In this document: positions 8,715 through 17,729 of the stretch, piece by piece | How positions within the stretch are numbered: the first letter of the stretch is position 1 | Layout of the letters: every line of letters begins with the position of its first letter | Origin: Desulfobacteraceae bacterium | GTDB lineage: Bacteria; Desulfobacterota; Desulfobacteria; Desulfobacterales; Desulfosalsimonadaceae | NCBI GenBank assembly: GCA_011389935.1 | Contig: JAABTJ010000012.1 | Location: 1-64,000 of the forward strand | DNA length: 64,000 bases | Direction: 5' to 3' | Notes under the pieces: model-generated | Databases searched by the model: none | Told to the model about the DNA's origin: nothing | The model's input: only the letters and a program-made list of their open reading frames with translations | Translations under genes and position numbers: made by a program

Positions 8715-9977
8715 TCAGCCACATCGACGTTTCATGTCGATATTTTCAATGAGCGCGTCAAGGCGGGTAAACGTATTTTCCCGGCTGTATTTGCGGACAT
8801 CCGCGTGGTCCACGTCGATCATGACCGAGGAGGCGCCGAATACCCCGGCCATCTTTTGCTGCTGGCCGAACTGCGTAATGGAATACGGCTTGCAGCTCCG
8901 GTTGCCGGCAAACACGATACCGTCGATATTGAGCCGTTTCACCGCATCGGCCATGGCAGCCGTGCGCAGGGCCATGCCGTGCGGACAGACATAAGCGTTC
9001 TGCGTCCGCGCCAGATGGGCCAGCGGATCTCCGCCGCCATAGGGAAAATGGTCAAAACTCCCCTCAATGCCGCCGATGCAGGAAGTATAGGTGGCGCCAA
9101 CGATATTGGCTCCTTTCTCCTCCAGGGTTTCCGACATGTCCCGGAGCTGATGCCACGGCGCAATATTGTCCCAGAAAAGCCTGTATTGTTCACCGGGCAC
9201 GGGAAAATCCCCGGATGCCACCCTCCGGGCGGTTTCTTCGGCCAGGAGCCGGTAATGCGCCACGAACTGCTTCGTCCCCCTGGCAATGAGAAACGGCGCC
9301 ATCTGGACAAAAGAATCAAAGGCCGTGATCCCGGACGGCCGGTGTTCCGCAAATCCCAGAAACCGCTTCCACCAGCCGATCCCCTCGTCGGTAAGGGATA
9401 CGGCCTGCCGTACCTTTTCCATGTCGCACCGCTGCCCGGACATTGTTTCGATGACCCGGATCAGCTCATGAAACTGCGCCACGATATAGTCCCGGTCCCC
9501 GGTCTTCTGCGGGGCATAGCAAAACGGCACGTCGATAATGAAATGGGGGATTCCCATTTCCCGGTGATGGACGTCGAACCACTTGGCCAGAAGCGAACAG
9601 TTGTTGGTATTGGATACCAGCAGGTGGGGCTTCGGGAGGCCAAAGGTCGGCGAATCTTTGAAATTATCGGATACGCACCCGATATCGATCCGGGCATAGG
9701 AGCACAGATCCATGGAATAGCCGATCCGCTCGGCCTTCTCGCACTGCAGGGCGCCGATCCCCTTTGCGGCGTTTACGGCCGCGTGGCTTTCCGGAACCCC
9801 GTATACCACGTTGTCGAAGCCCGCAAAAATCTCGGCCGGCACATTGATGGCGATCCAGACGACGAAAGCTCCCTCGGCCGCACGGGCGTGCAGCCGGGTA
9901 TACGCATCCCGGACGACCATGCTCAGATGCCGCCCGGCTTCGGTTTTTTGAAAAGAGGCCATATCTTGTGCGTCCAC
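8715..9977 (-). CDS. 2-hydroxyacyl-CoA dehydratase / benzoyl-CoA reductase-type subunit (BcrB/HgdA-like)
   Basis: A 420-residue member of the 2-hydroxyglutaryl-CoA dehydratase D-component family. Known members remove water from (R)-2-hydroxyacyl-CoAs or reduce benzoyl-CoA with [4Fe-4S] clusters fed by an ATP-driven activator. Cysteines in typical positions are visible: the MDLCSYAR segment, NNCSLLAKWFD, TSCIGG and GNRSCKPYS. The partner subunit is encoded directly upstream (9996-11114) in the same orientation. No BcrA/BcrD or HgdC-type activator gene occurs in the window, so an activator would have to come from elsewhere. The start is uncertain: GTG at 9977 or ATG at 9962, neither with a convincing ribosome site. 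The substrate cannot be assigned. Confidence 0.82.
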   Translation of the reverse strand: MDAQDMASFQKTEAGRHLSMVVRDAYTRLHARAAEGAFVVWIAINVPAEIFAGFDNVVYGVPESHAAVNAAKGIGALQCEKAERIGYSMDLCSYARIDIGCVSDNFKDSPTFGLPKPHLLVSNTNNCSLLAKWFDVHHREMGIPHFIIDVPFCYAPQKTGDRDYIVAQFHELIRVIETMSGQRCDMEKVRQAVSLTDEGIGWWKRFLGFAEHRPSGITAFDSFVQMAPFLIARGTKQFVAHYRLLAEETARRVASGDFPVPGEQYRLFWDNIAPWHQLRDMSETLEEKGANIVGATYTSCIGGIEGSFDHFPYGGGDPLAHLARTQNAYVCPHGMALRTAAMADAVKRLNIDGIVFAGNRSCKPYSITQFGQQQKMAGVFGASSVMIDVDHADVRKYSRENTFTRLDALIENIDMKRRCG

Positions 9978-9995
9978 GAATTGACGTTCAGGAGA

Positions 9996-11114
9996 TCATT
10001 GACGCAGCATTTCCGCGAATGCCGCAATCCGCGAATCATGCGCAGCCATATGCCGGCCGCCATCGATCGATACATCGATCTCAAGGACCGGGATTCCCTT
10101 TTCCGCCAGTTTTTTCTTCAAAAACGGAAATTCAAAATACTCGTATTCGCAGAATTTTTCACCAAAAAAAATCACACCCCGGGCGCTGCTCTGCGCAAAG
10201 CGCGACAAAAAGGCGGAAATCCGGCGATCCCCTGTGTACAGAAGGGTCGGGCAGGGATAGTGATCATCGTAAAAAATGCGGTAATATTCTCCCGGATCGG
10301 GCCGGGGGTCCGGCATTACCGCATATGACCGGTAGAGCGATGCGACATCGTCGGCCACAATCCGAAGGCCGGCCGATTCAACGGCCGCGATCATGGAAGC
10401 CGGCGGCGGCAGGATGCCGCTGATCATCACACCGATGCTGCTGTCCTCCGAAGGCGGCCGCCTGACGCGACGTCCCTCTCCGAATGCCGGAAGGGCCGCT
10501 ATGGCCTGGATATGGTCTTCCACGGACAAAAACGCACCCGCCTGCATGACCCGTTCAAAATCGGAAAAAGCCAGAATTCCGGCAGCCACCCGGTCCATAG
10601 CGTCGATGGCCAGGCGCTGCATTCGTTGATACAGGGAAACAGAGGCCTGGAACCTTTCGGGGGAAAATCGCACGCCGAAATGCCTGGACAAATCGCGCAC
10701 CAGGGCTTTGATTTCGTTTTCAAAATATTCGGCGGCACCGGCCTTGTCCCGGTTGGTCATGGGCAGGTGCATGCGGAAAAACCCAACGTTCCGCCCGGGG
10801 GACCGCATTTCGTCCGCAAGGATTTCCGGCATATTGCGCAGGGTGTCGCAGGCATTGTACATGAAGATTCCGTCGATGAGCTCCCGGGCGTCGGTGAGGA
10901 GAAATTCGGCCAGGTGTCGGGCCACTGAACAGGTGTAGGCCGGCAGATGCGGGTCTGCCGCTTCCGTCCGGGAAACATGCCCCTTTAGCCCCCACAAAAC
11001 AATCGGGACCAGCCCCATGGAATGCAGCAGCGCCAGGGGGGGGTAGAGCGGAAAACAGGCGATGATGGTACGCCCCTGATCTTTATGCATGCGTATTTGG
11101 CCAACCGGATCCAC
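9996..11114 (-). CDS. 2-hydroxyacyl-CoA dehydratase / benzoyl-CoA reductase-type subunit (BcrC/HgdB-like)
   Basis: A 372-residue second subunit of the same family as its downstream neighbour. Cluster-ligand-type cysteines occur in YTCSVARHLAEF, MYNACDTLRN and the C-terminal EKFCEYEYFEFP segment. The ending GIPVLEIDVSIDGG...AFAEML is the typical C-terminus of HgdB/BcrC-like proteins. The GTG start at 11114 is preceded by a G-rich stretch about six bases upstream that could act as a ribosome site. The two genes are 18 bases apart and surely co-transcribed. They probably form a heterodimeric iron-sulfur dehydratase or reductase in the cytoplasm; the substrate is unknown. Confidence 0.82.
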   Translation of the reverse strand: MDPVGQIRMHKDQGRTIIACFPLYPPLALLHSMGLVPIVLWGLKGHVSRTEAADPHLPAYTCSVARHLAEFLLTDARELIDGIFMYNACDTLRNMPEILADEMRSPGRNVGFFRMHLPMTNRDKAGAAEYFENEIKALVRDLSRHFGVRFSPERFQASVSLYQRMQRLAIDAMDRVAAGILAFSDFERVMQAGAFLSVEDHIQAIAALPAFGEGRRVRRPPSEDSSIGVMISGILPPPASMIAAVESAGLRIVADDVASLYRSYAVMPDPRPDPGEYYRIFYDDHYPCPTLLYTGDRRISAFLSRFAQSSARGVIFFGEKFCEYEYFEFPFLKKKLAEKGIPVLEIDVSIDGGRHMAAHDSRIAAFAEMLRQ

Positions 11115-11593
11115 GGCATACCCCCCTTTTCACGGCGGTTCCTTCCCGGGCCCGACACTTCAGGCCTCCTGTTTGGCCGGACAGCCGAAGCCCCGCTTCC
11201 CGGACGCCGGGCGCCGTCGCTTTTTTCAGGAAAACAGCGCTGCGGACGGAAACAATTACGGGCAACGACCTGTTTTTTTCCCAAAATCCGGTGTGGACGA
11301 ATATAACCAATAATGCCGCAACATATGGCACAAAGCAAAAGATATGTCAATTTTTCGGTAATTTTTGACACGGATAGATCGACTTTTTCTTTTCCCTTTT
11401 CCAAAGACATGGTATAGGAAATAAATCGTTTATCCTAAAAACAGGTACGATTTGCCTTGATGCAAATCATTGTTTTAGTATATTTTCATACTTCATGAAA
11501 CGAAACGTTTATTGCGCTGGTAAACAGTGTAACGCCCCGCCGGTTTCCGTACTCACGATGGGTTGGTAATGACAATTTCTTCAAGGAGGATGC
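11115..11593. other. 479-base divergent intergenic region
   Basis: This spacer separates the leftward dehydratase-like operon from the rightward acyl-CoA synthetase gene. It changes from GC-rich near 11115-11230 to A+T-rich near 11300-11520. I see no convincing protein gene or RNA gene in it. It contains one plausible rightward promoter (listed separately) and presumably the leftward operon's promoter, which I could not place. Confidence 0.6.
11457..11484 (+). promoter_or_regulatory. likely promoter of the 11594 acyl-CoA synthetase gene
   Basis: TTGATG (11457-11462) and TATATT (11479-11484) with a 16-base spacer lie about 110 bases before the ATG at 11594. The gene itself has an AAGGAGG-like ribosome site at about 11583-11589. 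The match to sigma-70 consensus is good at both boxes, but it is unverified. Confidence 0.42.
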
Positions 11594-13363
11594 ATGAAAA
11601 AAACGATCATGGAGGTCATGAAGGACACGGCCGAAAAAAACAGAAACAAGGTGGCGCTCAACGCAAAAGTCGGCGGCCGGTGGCAAGCGACGACCTGGGG
11701 AGAATATTACGATCAGGTGAAAATAACCGGGCGGGCATTTATGGCCCTGGGACTGGAACCGGGCAAGGCCGTCAGCATTTTGGGCAACAATTGCCCCCAG
11801 TGGTTTATCAGCAACATCGCCGCTATCTTCGCGGGGGCGGTCCCGGGGGGCATCTACACCACCAGCAGCCCGGAGCAGTGCCAGTTTATCGCATCTCACA
11901 GCGAAGCCAACATTGCGGTGGTGGAAAACGCGGAACAGCTCGAAAAATTCAAGGAAATCCGGAAGGATCTGCCGGACTTGAAAGCCATCGTCCTCATGAA
12001 CGGTTCAGACCCGGATGAAATGGTGTATTCCTGGGAGCAGCTGCCGGAAATCGCCAAAAAAACCTCCGAAGACGAACTCCATGACCGGATCCAGCCCCAG
12101 AAGCCGGATGACTGCTGTACGCTGATCTACACCTCCGGCACCACGGGAAATCCCAAGGGGGTCATGATCAGCCATGACAACATCCTGTGGACGGCCAAAC
12201 AGACCATCGATCTTATTCGCGGCGGCGCCGATGACGTTATCGTCAGCTACCTGCCGCTGAGCCACATTGCCGAGCAGCTGGTCAGCCTTCACGGCCCCTA
12301 CATCATGGGCGCAACGGTCTGGTTTGCAGAAAGCCTTGACAAGCTGGCCGACAACCTGACGGAAGTCCACCCCACGTTTTTTGTGGGTGTCCCCCGGGTG
12401 TGGGAAAAGATCCAGGGCAAAATGATGGCTGCCGGCGCCCAGAATCCGCCGCTGAAGAAAAAAATCGCGGCATGGGCCAGGAAAAAAGGGCTGGAAGGCG
12501 GATATGCCCTGCAGGAGGGAAAATCAAAACCTTTCCTGTACGGCCTGGCTGACAAACTGGTTTTCTCCAAGGTTAAGGAAAAGCTGGGACTGGAGCGATC
12601 CCGGCTCTTTATCTCCACTGCAGCCCCCATTTCAATGGACACCCTTGAATTCTTCCTGAGCCTGGGCATCCCCATTACCGAGGTCTATGGAATGAGCGAA
12701 TGCACCGGGCCGGGTACGGTATCCCTGCCGGAACCCTTCAAATTCAGAACCGGATGGGCAGGGCCGGCATTGCCGGGCACCGAGTTTTCCATCGCCGAAG
12801 ACGGTGAAGTGCTGATGCGGGGGCGCCATGTATTTAAAGGATATTATAAAAATGAGGAAGCCACAAAAGAAACCATTGATGAAGACGGCTGGCTCCATTC
12901 CGGGGATGTCGGCATTATCGACAACGGCTTTCTCAAGATCACGGACCGGAAAAAGGAACTGATCATTACCGCCGGCGGGGAAAACATCGCCCCCCAGGTC
13001 CTGGAAGGAAGACTCAAGGCCATTCCGGTGGTCAACCAGGTGGTGGTGATTGGTGACCGGCGAAAATACATGTCCGCCCTGTTCACCCTGGATCCGGACA
13101 AGCTCGACGCTGAAATCGAAGCGGCCGGCAGCCCCGCAAAAAACATGGAAGAAGCGGCCAAATGCGAAAAATTCAAGGCCCACCTCCAAAAGCAGGTGGA
13201 AGCGGTCAATGCCACCCTGGCCCGGGTGCAGGCCATCAAGAAATTCGTGATCATTCCCGAAGAATTTTCAACGGAGGGCGGCGAACTGACGCCGACCATG
13301 AAACTCAAACGCCGCGTTATCAACGAAAAATACGCCAAAGAGATCGAAAGCATGTATCAATAG
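11594..13363 (+). CDS. long-chain fatty acid:CoA ligase (AMP-forming)
   Basis: A 589-residue ANL-superfamily acyl-CoA synthetase. It activates fatty acids through an acyl-AMP intermediate to acyl-CoA. The AMP-binding P-loop YTSGTTGNPKG is at residues 179-189, the EVYGMSECTG segment follows near 365, and the hinge/C-terminal region has SGDVGIID and ITDRKKELIITAGGENI. The length and organisation match FadD15-like long-chain ligases. It is expressed alone and faces a convergent WS/DGAT gene across a hairpin, so it probably feeds acyl-CoA to beta-oxidation or to the storage-lipid enzymes nearby. A strong ribosome site precedes the start. Confidence 0.92.
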   Translation: MKKTIMEVMKDTAEKNRNKVALNAKVGGRWQATTWGEYYDQVKITGRAFMALGLEPGKAVSILGNNCPQWFISNIAAIFAGAVPGGIYTTSSPEQCQFIASHSEANIAVVENAEQLEKFKEIRKDLPDLKAIVLMNGSDPDEMVYSWEQLPEIAKKTSEDELHDRIQPQKPDDCCTLIYTSGTTGNPKGVMISHDNILWTAKQTIDLIRGGADDVIVSYLPLSHIAEQLVSLHGPYIMGATVWFAESLDKLADNLTEVHPTFFVGVPRVWEKIQGKMMAAGAQNPPLKKKIAAWARKKGLEGGYALQEGKSKPFLYGLADKLVFSKVKEKLGLERSRLFISTAAPISMDTLEFFLSLGIPITEVYGMSECTGPGTVSLPEPFKFRTGWAGPALPGTEFSIAEDGEVLMRGRHVFKGYYKNEEATKETIDEDGWLHSGDVGIIDNGFLKITDRKKELIITAGGENIAPQVLEGRLKAIPVVNQVVVIGDRRKYMSALFTLDPDKLDAEIEAAGSPAKNMEEAAKCEKFKAHLQKQVEAVNATLARVQAIKKFVIIPEEFSTEGGELTPTMKLKRRVINEKYAKEIESMYQ

Positions 13364-13391
13364 GCCAAAGCGTCCCCTTTTGATTGAATCC

Positions 13392-13428
13392 GGTACCGGG
13401 GGCGACAAGAAACACCACCCCCGGTACC
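13392..13428. repeat. 11-bp inverted repeat between convergent genes
   Basis: GGTACCGGGGG (13392-13402) pairs perfectly with CCCCCGGTACC (13418-13428) around a 15-base loop. It sits between the ends of the convergent ligase and WS/DGAT genes. It is a strong stem without a clear T tract, so it may be a bidirectional transcription barrier or an RNA-stabilising structure rather than a classical terminator. Confidence 0.6.
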
Positions 13429-13439
13429 CCCTTCGTGGA

Positions 13440-14951
13440 TCACCCATACGCGCGCAGGCTCCCCTGCGTTTTCCTGCGCCTTTCCTCGTGCTCTTTTTTC
13501 TTTCGCATGCCCCTGTGCATTTGATCCAATTCTTTCTCAAAAAACCCCGTGATTTTTTCCGGCTCCGGAAGAAGGCTGGAATCAACCGCAATGCCCAGGG
13601 TTACGGACGCTGCGTAGCTGAAAATGCTGATGCCGAGCCCCAGATTGCCGATGCGGGGCACCCAGAACATGACGTTTCTGATCGGCAGATCGGTAAAATA
13701 CAAGGGGGCCTGGGGACCCGGGACGCTGGCCAGAACGCCGGTCAACTTTCTGGAAAAAAAACCGGCACCCATCTTCGTGATCCGCTTCGGCGGAAGGCCC
13801 AGAACGCGCATTGCCTGATATCCGACAAAGGCCTCGGCCGAATGCTTCGCCGCCCGGATTCGCTTGCGCAGCTCGCGAAGTCGCTGTGCGCGGTCATCCA
13901 TGTGCAGCGGCAGGTGCAGAAAAACAAGGCTGAACTTGTTCCCCAGCGCAACATTGGGGCTTTTCGACCCCACCTTTACCGGTACGGCAAAACGCGCTTC
14001 GGCTTCGGTCAAATCGTCCCCCCGGAACAGGCAGTAGTTTCGGAGCGCACCGGTTACCGCCGTCATGACGACGTCATTAACGGTGCAACGGTAGAATTTG
14101 GCCGTTTCCCTGACCTTGTCGAGCGCAATGGGCTCGCTCCAGAAAACGCTCTTCTGCGTGCCGATCCGGCCCTTGAGACTCGTACGCTTGTCTTCGGACA
14201 TGAACGCCAGCTGATACAGCGCTGCGGCAAAGGTCAAACCGATGCGCGACACATTTTTTGAAAATTGGGTAATATAGCTCGGATGCGCCAGGGTTTTCAT
14301 CAATTCCTTCTGAATGAATTCCGTCATGTTCAGCGATTTCATTACGGAGACCTCGCCGGTCCGGAACAGAAGATTCAGGGTGCTGCGCAGCATTTCTATC
14401 TTGTTTTTTGTCTTTGGCTTCCGGGGATTCGAGTAAGTCGCCGTTTTCTTTACCCAACCGGCGTCATCCCCGTTGGGGCGGAGATCGCTGAGCGAGAAAA
14501 GCAGGCGCACCATGGCGATGCCGTCGGCGATGGCATGGTGAATGCGCAAAAGAACCACAGATCCCGTGCCGTAATTTTCAATGATATGCATCTGCCAGAG
14601 CGGTTTCTCCCTGTCCAGGGGAACGATCGACAAATCGCTGATCATCCGGGCAAGGGCTTTTTTGTCCCCGGGGGAAGGGAGCGCCAGCTTGATAATATGG
14701 TTCCGGATATCGAAATTCGGATCGTAATCCCAGAAGGGAAGCCCCAGCCGGGTGGCGGGCCATACGATTCGCTGCCGGAACCGCTTGTACAGGAGCAGCC
14801 GTTTTTCCAGAAGATCCTGCAATCTGGCGTAGTCAACAACCTCATCAAACTCCATGACCGCCGTGATGATCATGAGGTTTGTGGATTCATCCATGCTGTA
14901 CCAGAAGCTGTCAACCGATGACATCGGTTCAAGCCATCCGTTTTTTCTCAT
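13440..14951 (-). CDS. wax ester synthase/acyl-CoA:diacylglycerol acyltransferase (WS/DGAT)
   Basis: A 503-residue bifunctional acyltransferase of the AtfA family. The catalytic HHxxxDG motif is HHAIADG at 138-144. The conserved PLW segment (117-119), the NDVVMTAVTGALRNY segment and the C-terminal SVPGP...PL...GLGISIFSY region are all present. Known members join acyl-CoA to fatty alcohols (wax esters) or to diacylglycerol (triacylglycerol) at the inner face of the membrane. The length fits the family (about 450-500). The start at 14951 keeps the conserved MSSxD segment close to the N-terminus. It follows the 15013-16875 hydrolase gene on the same strand and is probably co-transcribed with it. 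A second WS/DGAT lies at 18403-20103. Confidence 0.92.
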   Translation of the reverse strand: MRKNGWLEPMSSVDSFWYSMDESTNLMIITAVMEFDEVVDYARLQDLLEKRLLLYKRFRQRIVWPATRLGLPFWDYDPNFDIRNHIIKLALPSPGDKKALARMISDLSIVPLDREKPLWQMHIIENYGTGSVVLLRIHHAIADGIAMVRLLFSLSDLRPNGDDAGWVKKTATYSNPRKPKTKNKIEMLRSTLNLLFRTGEVSVMKSLNMTEFIQKELMKTLAHPSYITQFSKNVSRIGLTFAAALYQLAFMSEDKRTSLKGRIGTQKSVFWSEPIALDKVRETAKFYRCTVNDVVMTAVTGALRNYCLFRGDDLTEAEARFAVPVKVGSKSPNVALGNKFSLVFLHLPLHMDDRAQRLRELRKRIRAAKHSAEAFVGYQAMRVLGLPPKRITKMGAGFFSRKLTGVLASVPGPQAPLYFTDLPIRNVMFWVPRIGNLGLGISIFSYAASVTLGIAVDSSLLPEPEKITGFFEKELDQMHRGMRKKKEHEERRRKTQGSLRAYG

Positions 14952-15012
14952 TGAAAAGCTTTCTTTGTGTTTCTTTCGGCAAAGGCTGTGCCGGATTATT
15001 CTGTTTTACCGT

Positions 15013-16875
15013 CTACAGCGTTTTAATCCATTGGTCGGTGTACTCCGACAGTGACTGCACCGTTTCCGGGTGCATCATGATGCCCAGATGCCCCTGTTCA
15101 TAACTCTTCAAAACACTCTTTTTCGACGCCGTGAGATAGGGGATGTCACTGAACGCCGCGGGGGATACGATCGCATCCTGTGTACCGTAAATTGTGCAGT
15201 GAGGCAAGGTGAAATGCTTGTTGAGCAGTTCGTAGTAATTGATGCTGCCGTCGTAGGACTTGATGGGGGCGTCTGTCAGCATCGAGCGGATCAATTGAAT
15301 GGTTACCCGCGTGGATTCCTCGCATATGATGTCTTCCATGAGAAGGTATATCTCCGGCGGCGTCACCTGGGGATACCCGACAAAATCCTTGAGGGTGAGT
15401 ATCCTGGCGGACAGGTTATAGGCCACCTCGCGCATCGACAGGTTGATGCTGTTGAAAAGGGAGAAGTATCGCTGCAGGTTGATCGTGGGTACAACGGAGG
15501 ACACGGTCAGGGTCAGAATCTGGTCGATGAGTTTCAAGCCGAAATACTTCATCAAAAACATCTTGGAAAAGGTCGAAAACCCCATTTTGAACAAATTGTA
15601 CCCGGGCAGTTTCACCTGGTAGGAAATATGATCCGGCGATGCGATGGAAACGATTCCGGCGATGTGGGTATCGGGGTCGGGCAAATCGATCCGCATCGTC
15701 ATTTTCCGGATCTGTTCATATGCGGCGGAGTAGAATCTTGCCACCATCCCCCCCATGCTGTGTCCGTAAACCACAATACGGTCATCGGGGTACTGCGACC
15801 GGATCCATGCCAGGGCAGCGGGGAAATCCTCGTTGATGAACTGATCCAGGCTCCACCCCTCGTAGAGCATACCCCCCGGCATGGTGTGCGTGGAACGCCC
15901 CCGAAGGTCCAGCGATATGACTTTGTAGCCATATTTAAAACACATCTCCCTCGCCAGAAGATCGAATACGGACCGCCTGCAGAAAAAACCGGGAATCATC
16001 AGCAGCGTCTTTTGCGAATCATTGATCTGTTCCGGCAGAAAACTCTTGAGGCTGATGGAAAACCCCTTGGATGTGGGGACAATATAGCTGGCATCGAGCC
16101 GGAAATTTTTCTGATACCGGATGGACCAGCCGAAGATTGTCCGAATCGGCAGATCCTGCCCCTTCTGCTTGGTATATAAAAGGCTCTTGATCAGGGACGT
16201 GGTGTCAATTTTTTCAATCGTTCTTCGGATTGCCGGTATATCCGGCTTTTTCTTGGTTACTTCCAGCGAAATGATCGTGGATATGCTTTTTGCAAAGGAG
16301 TGCAGCTGGGGAACGAGAATATCCATCTGCGACTTGCGCAGGGGTTCCTTGCGCACGCCCCACAGGACCCCGATGGGATTGCTTTCGAAAAAAAGCGGAA
16401 CCGAAACCGCGTAATTCATCGTCTCGGTAAGCAGCCCCCGTATCTTCGGATGAATCTTGTCGTCTTCTTTCAGATGGATATAATCGATGGGGGGCAGCGC
16501 CCCCTTCCCCATCATGCCGATGGCTTCCCGGATAAGGTTCGAGCTGTAATTGTTGCCGTTTAAGGCATACGGACTGGTCGCCTTGATAAACTTTTTAAAT
16601 TCTTCCGGTACGTTTTTCTGGGCGATATCGTCGAGGCGTATCTGGCTCGAAATTGCCGCTATTTTAATCTTATCGCCGTCGATCACCTCGAAAAGAGAAT
16701 GGTCAAAGCAGTAATCCCCCTCGGAAAAGGCAATGGATACCATCTTGTTGACGATGGAATGCCATATCTTTTTAATGAACAGGTAAAGGGGCTCCCTCAC
16801 AACCGGAATATAAATCGACTCCTCTTCCGGATAATACGGCTGTTCAGAGAGTTTCAACCCTTCTTCCTCAAACAT
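15013..16875 (-). CDS. alpha/beta hydrolase with large N-terminal (GAF-like?) region
   Basis: A 620-residue protein. Residues about 285-620 form an alpha/beta hydrolase with the nucleophile elbow GHSMGG (Ser373), an oxyanion-type PGFFCRRS segment near 295 and a likely catalytic His in GHLGIMMHP near the end. Residues about 45-205 look like a compact alpha/beta sensory fold, possibly GAF, containing SVPLFFESNPIGVLWG. This assignment is tentative. The nucleophile lies in a lipase box and not a PHA-synthase GxCxG box, so it is not a PhaC. I chose ATG 16875 because AAGGAG abuts the upstream ATG (16884) with no spacing but lies nine bases before 16875. It lies upstream of and on the same strand as a WS/DGAT gene, so a lipase or esterase acting on storage lipid is a reasonable guess. 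Confidence 0.75.
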   Translation of the reverse strand: MFEEEGLKLSEQPYYPEEESIYIPVVREPLYLFIKKIWHSIVNKMVSIAFSEGDYCFDHSLFEVIDGDKIKIAAISSQIRLDDIAQKNVPEEFKKFIKATSPYALNGNNYSSNLIREAIGMMGKGALPPIDYIHLKEDDKIHPKIRGLLTETMNYAVSVPLFFESNPIGVLWGVRKEPLRKSQMDILVPQLHSFAKSISTIISLEVTKKKPDIPAIRRTIEKIDTTSLIKSLLYTKQKGQDLPIRTIFGWSIRYQKNFRLDASYIVPTSKGFSISLKSFLPEQINDSQKTLLMIPGFFCRRSVFDLLAREMCFKYGYKVISLDLRGRSTHTMPGGMLYEGWSLDQFINEDFPAALAWIRSQYPDDRIVVYGHSMGGMVARFYSAAYEQIRKMTMRIDLPDPDTHIAGIVSIASPDHISYQVKLPGYNLFKMGFSTFSKMFLMKYFGLKLIDQILTLTVSSVVPTINLQRYFSLFNSINLSMREVAYNLSARILTLKDFVGYPQVTPPEIYLLMEDIICEESTRVTIQLIRSMLTDAPIKSYDGSINYYELLNKHFTLPHCTIYGTQDAIVSPAAFSDIPYLTASKKSVLKSYEQGHLGIMMHPETVQSLSEYTDQWIKTL

Positions 16876-17039
16876 CGCGGACATCTCCTTGGTCTTTTCT
16901 CATATTGCAGGCAGCTTGAATCGTTGACCATATATAATAAACACGATACACACGTTATCCTCTCTGGCGGTCGCCTGCAGCCGATAAGGGCATACCCTGC
17001 AAGCGGATCATGAGGGCGCAAAAAAAACCGAAAAAAAAC

Positions 17040-17068
17040 TTGACAGTGATAACGCAATGCGTCATAAA
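17040..17068 (+). promoter_or_regulatory. promoter of the phasin-like/PhaR-like genes
   Basis: A perfect TTGACA -35 box (17040-17045), a 17-base spacer and a CATAAA -10 box (17063-17068) precede the phasin-like gene. The spacer and -10 box are filled by a palindromic operator-like site (17049-17065), so a bound repressor would block RNA polymerase. The same TTGACA-plus-palindrome arrangement recurs at 20201-20226. Confidence 0.65.
17049..17065. promoter_or_regulatory. palindromic operator, copy 1
   Basis: ATAACGCA-A-TGCGTCAT, with 8-base arms and one mismatch, lies between the -35 and -10 boxes. Its length and symmetry are typical of TetR-family operators, though no TetR gene is in the window. 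Its centre is 26 bases from that of copy 2. Confidence 0.65.
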
Positions 17069-17073
17069 GCGAT

Positions 17074-17092
17074 TATAACGCATTGCGTTATA
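17074..17092. promoter_or_regulatory. palindromic operator, copy 2 (perfect)
   Basis: TATAACGCATTGCGTTATA is a perfect 19-base palindrome around a central T, just downstream of the -10 box and over the expected transcription start region. It shares its core with the copies at 17049 and 20210. Confidence 0.7.
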
Positions 17093-17200
17093 AAATCGTT
17101 TCCCTCCTCCGCAACGGCCATGCAAAAACGGGGAGGCTGGAACTTTTCATACAAAACCATCTGCAACCCATTTATTAAACCAAACAAGGAGAAAGATGCA

Positions 17201-17638
17201 ATGACAAAAGGAAAAAAAGCCGCAAAAACAGAAGTCCGCACATTGATTCCCGAAACCGTTCGCAAAGCCGGAGACAAAATTTCCGGAACAATCAAGGACT
17301 ACAACCAGAAATACGTCGTGGTCACCCTTGAAAAGGGGCGAAAGCAAGCAAAAGACTACAATGAAAAATACGTGGTGAAAACCATCGAGAATGGGAAAAA
17401 GAAGGCAAAGGCCTACAACGAAAAGTATGTGTCAAAGCCCATCGAAAAAGGCGTTGCTGAGGGAAGGAAAATGATCAACAGGATCCCGATGGTTGCCACC
17501 GTTGAAAAGAAAGTGACGGACGGGCTGCAAAGGGTCCCCGCCATGTTCAACATGCCGAGCAAGGGTGAAATCGAGAAGCTGAACATTGCCCTTGAAAATC
17601 TCAACAGCAACATTGAAACCTTAAAGAAAACCCAGTAA
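17201..17638 (+). CDS. lysine-rich phasin-like repeat protein
   Basis: A 145-residue basic protein with no signal peptide. Its middle (about 25-85) is three imperfect repeats of the pattern YNxKYVxxxIExGxxxAK, and the C-terminus (about 118-145) is an amphipathic helix suited to coiled-coil pairing. These properties are typical of phasin-like granule surface proteins, but I do not recognise a named family. The start is the ATG at 17201, with AAGGAGA at 17186-17192. It shares the operator-bearing promoter with the PhaR-like gene 91 bases downstream. A role coating wax ester, triacylglycerol or PHA granules is inferred from sequence character and context. Confidence 0.65.
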   Translation: MTKGKKAAKTEVRTLIPETVRKAGDKISGTIKDYNQKYVVVTLEKGRKQAKDYNEKYVVKTIENGKKKAKAYNEKYVSKPIEKGVAEGRKMINRIPMVATVEKKVTDGLQRVPAMFNMPSKGEIEKLNIALENLNSNIETLKKTQ

Positions 17639-17729
17639 CCCGGTTGTCCGGCCTTGCCGATCGAAACCATTGCGCATGCGCTGTTTTCGGTCGGCCACCA
17701 AACCATTTTACGACAAAGGAAACAAAGAC

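Noticed and set aside
8070-10328. 752-codon open frame opposite the adaptor and dehydratase genes
   Set aside because: It crosses three real genes on the opposite strand and shows no conserved motif or ribosome site.
15013-16875. Possible PHA synthase
   Set aside because: The nucleophile motif is GHSMGG with Ser rather than the GxCxG box of PhaC.
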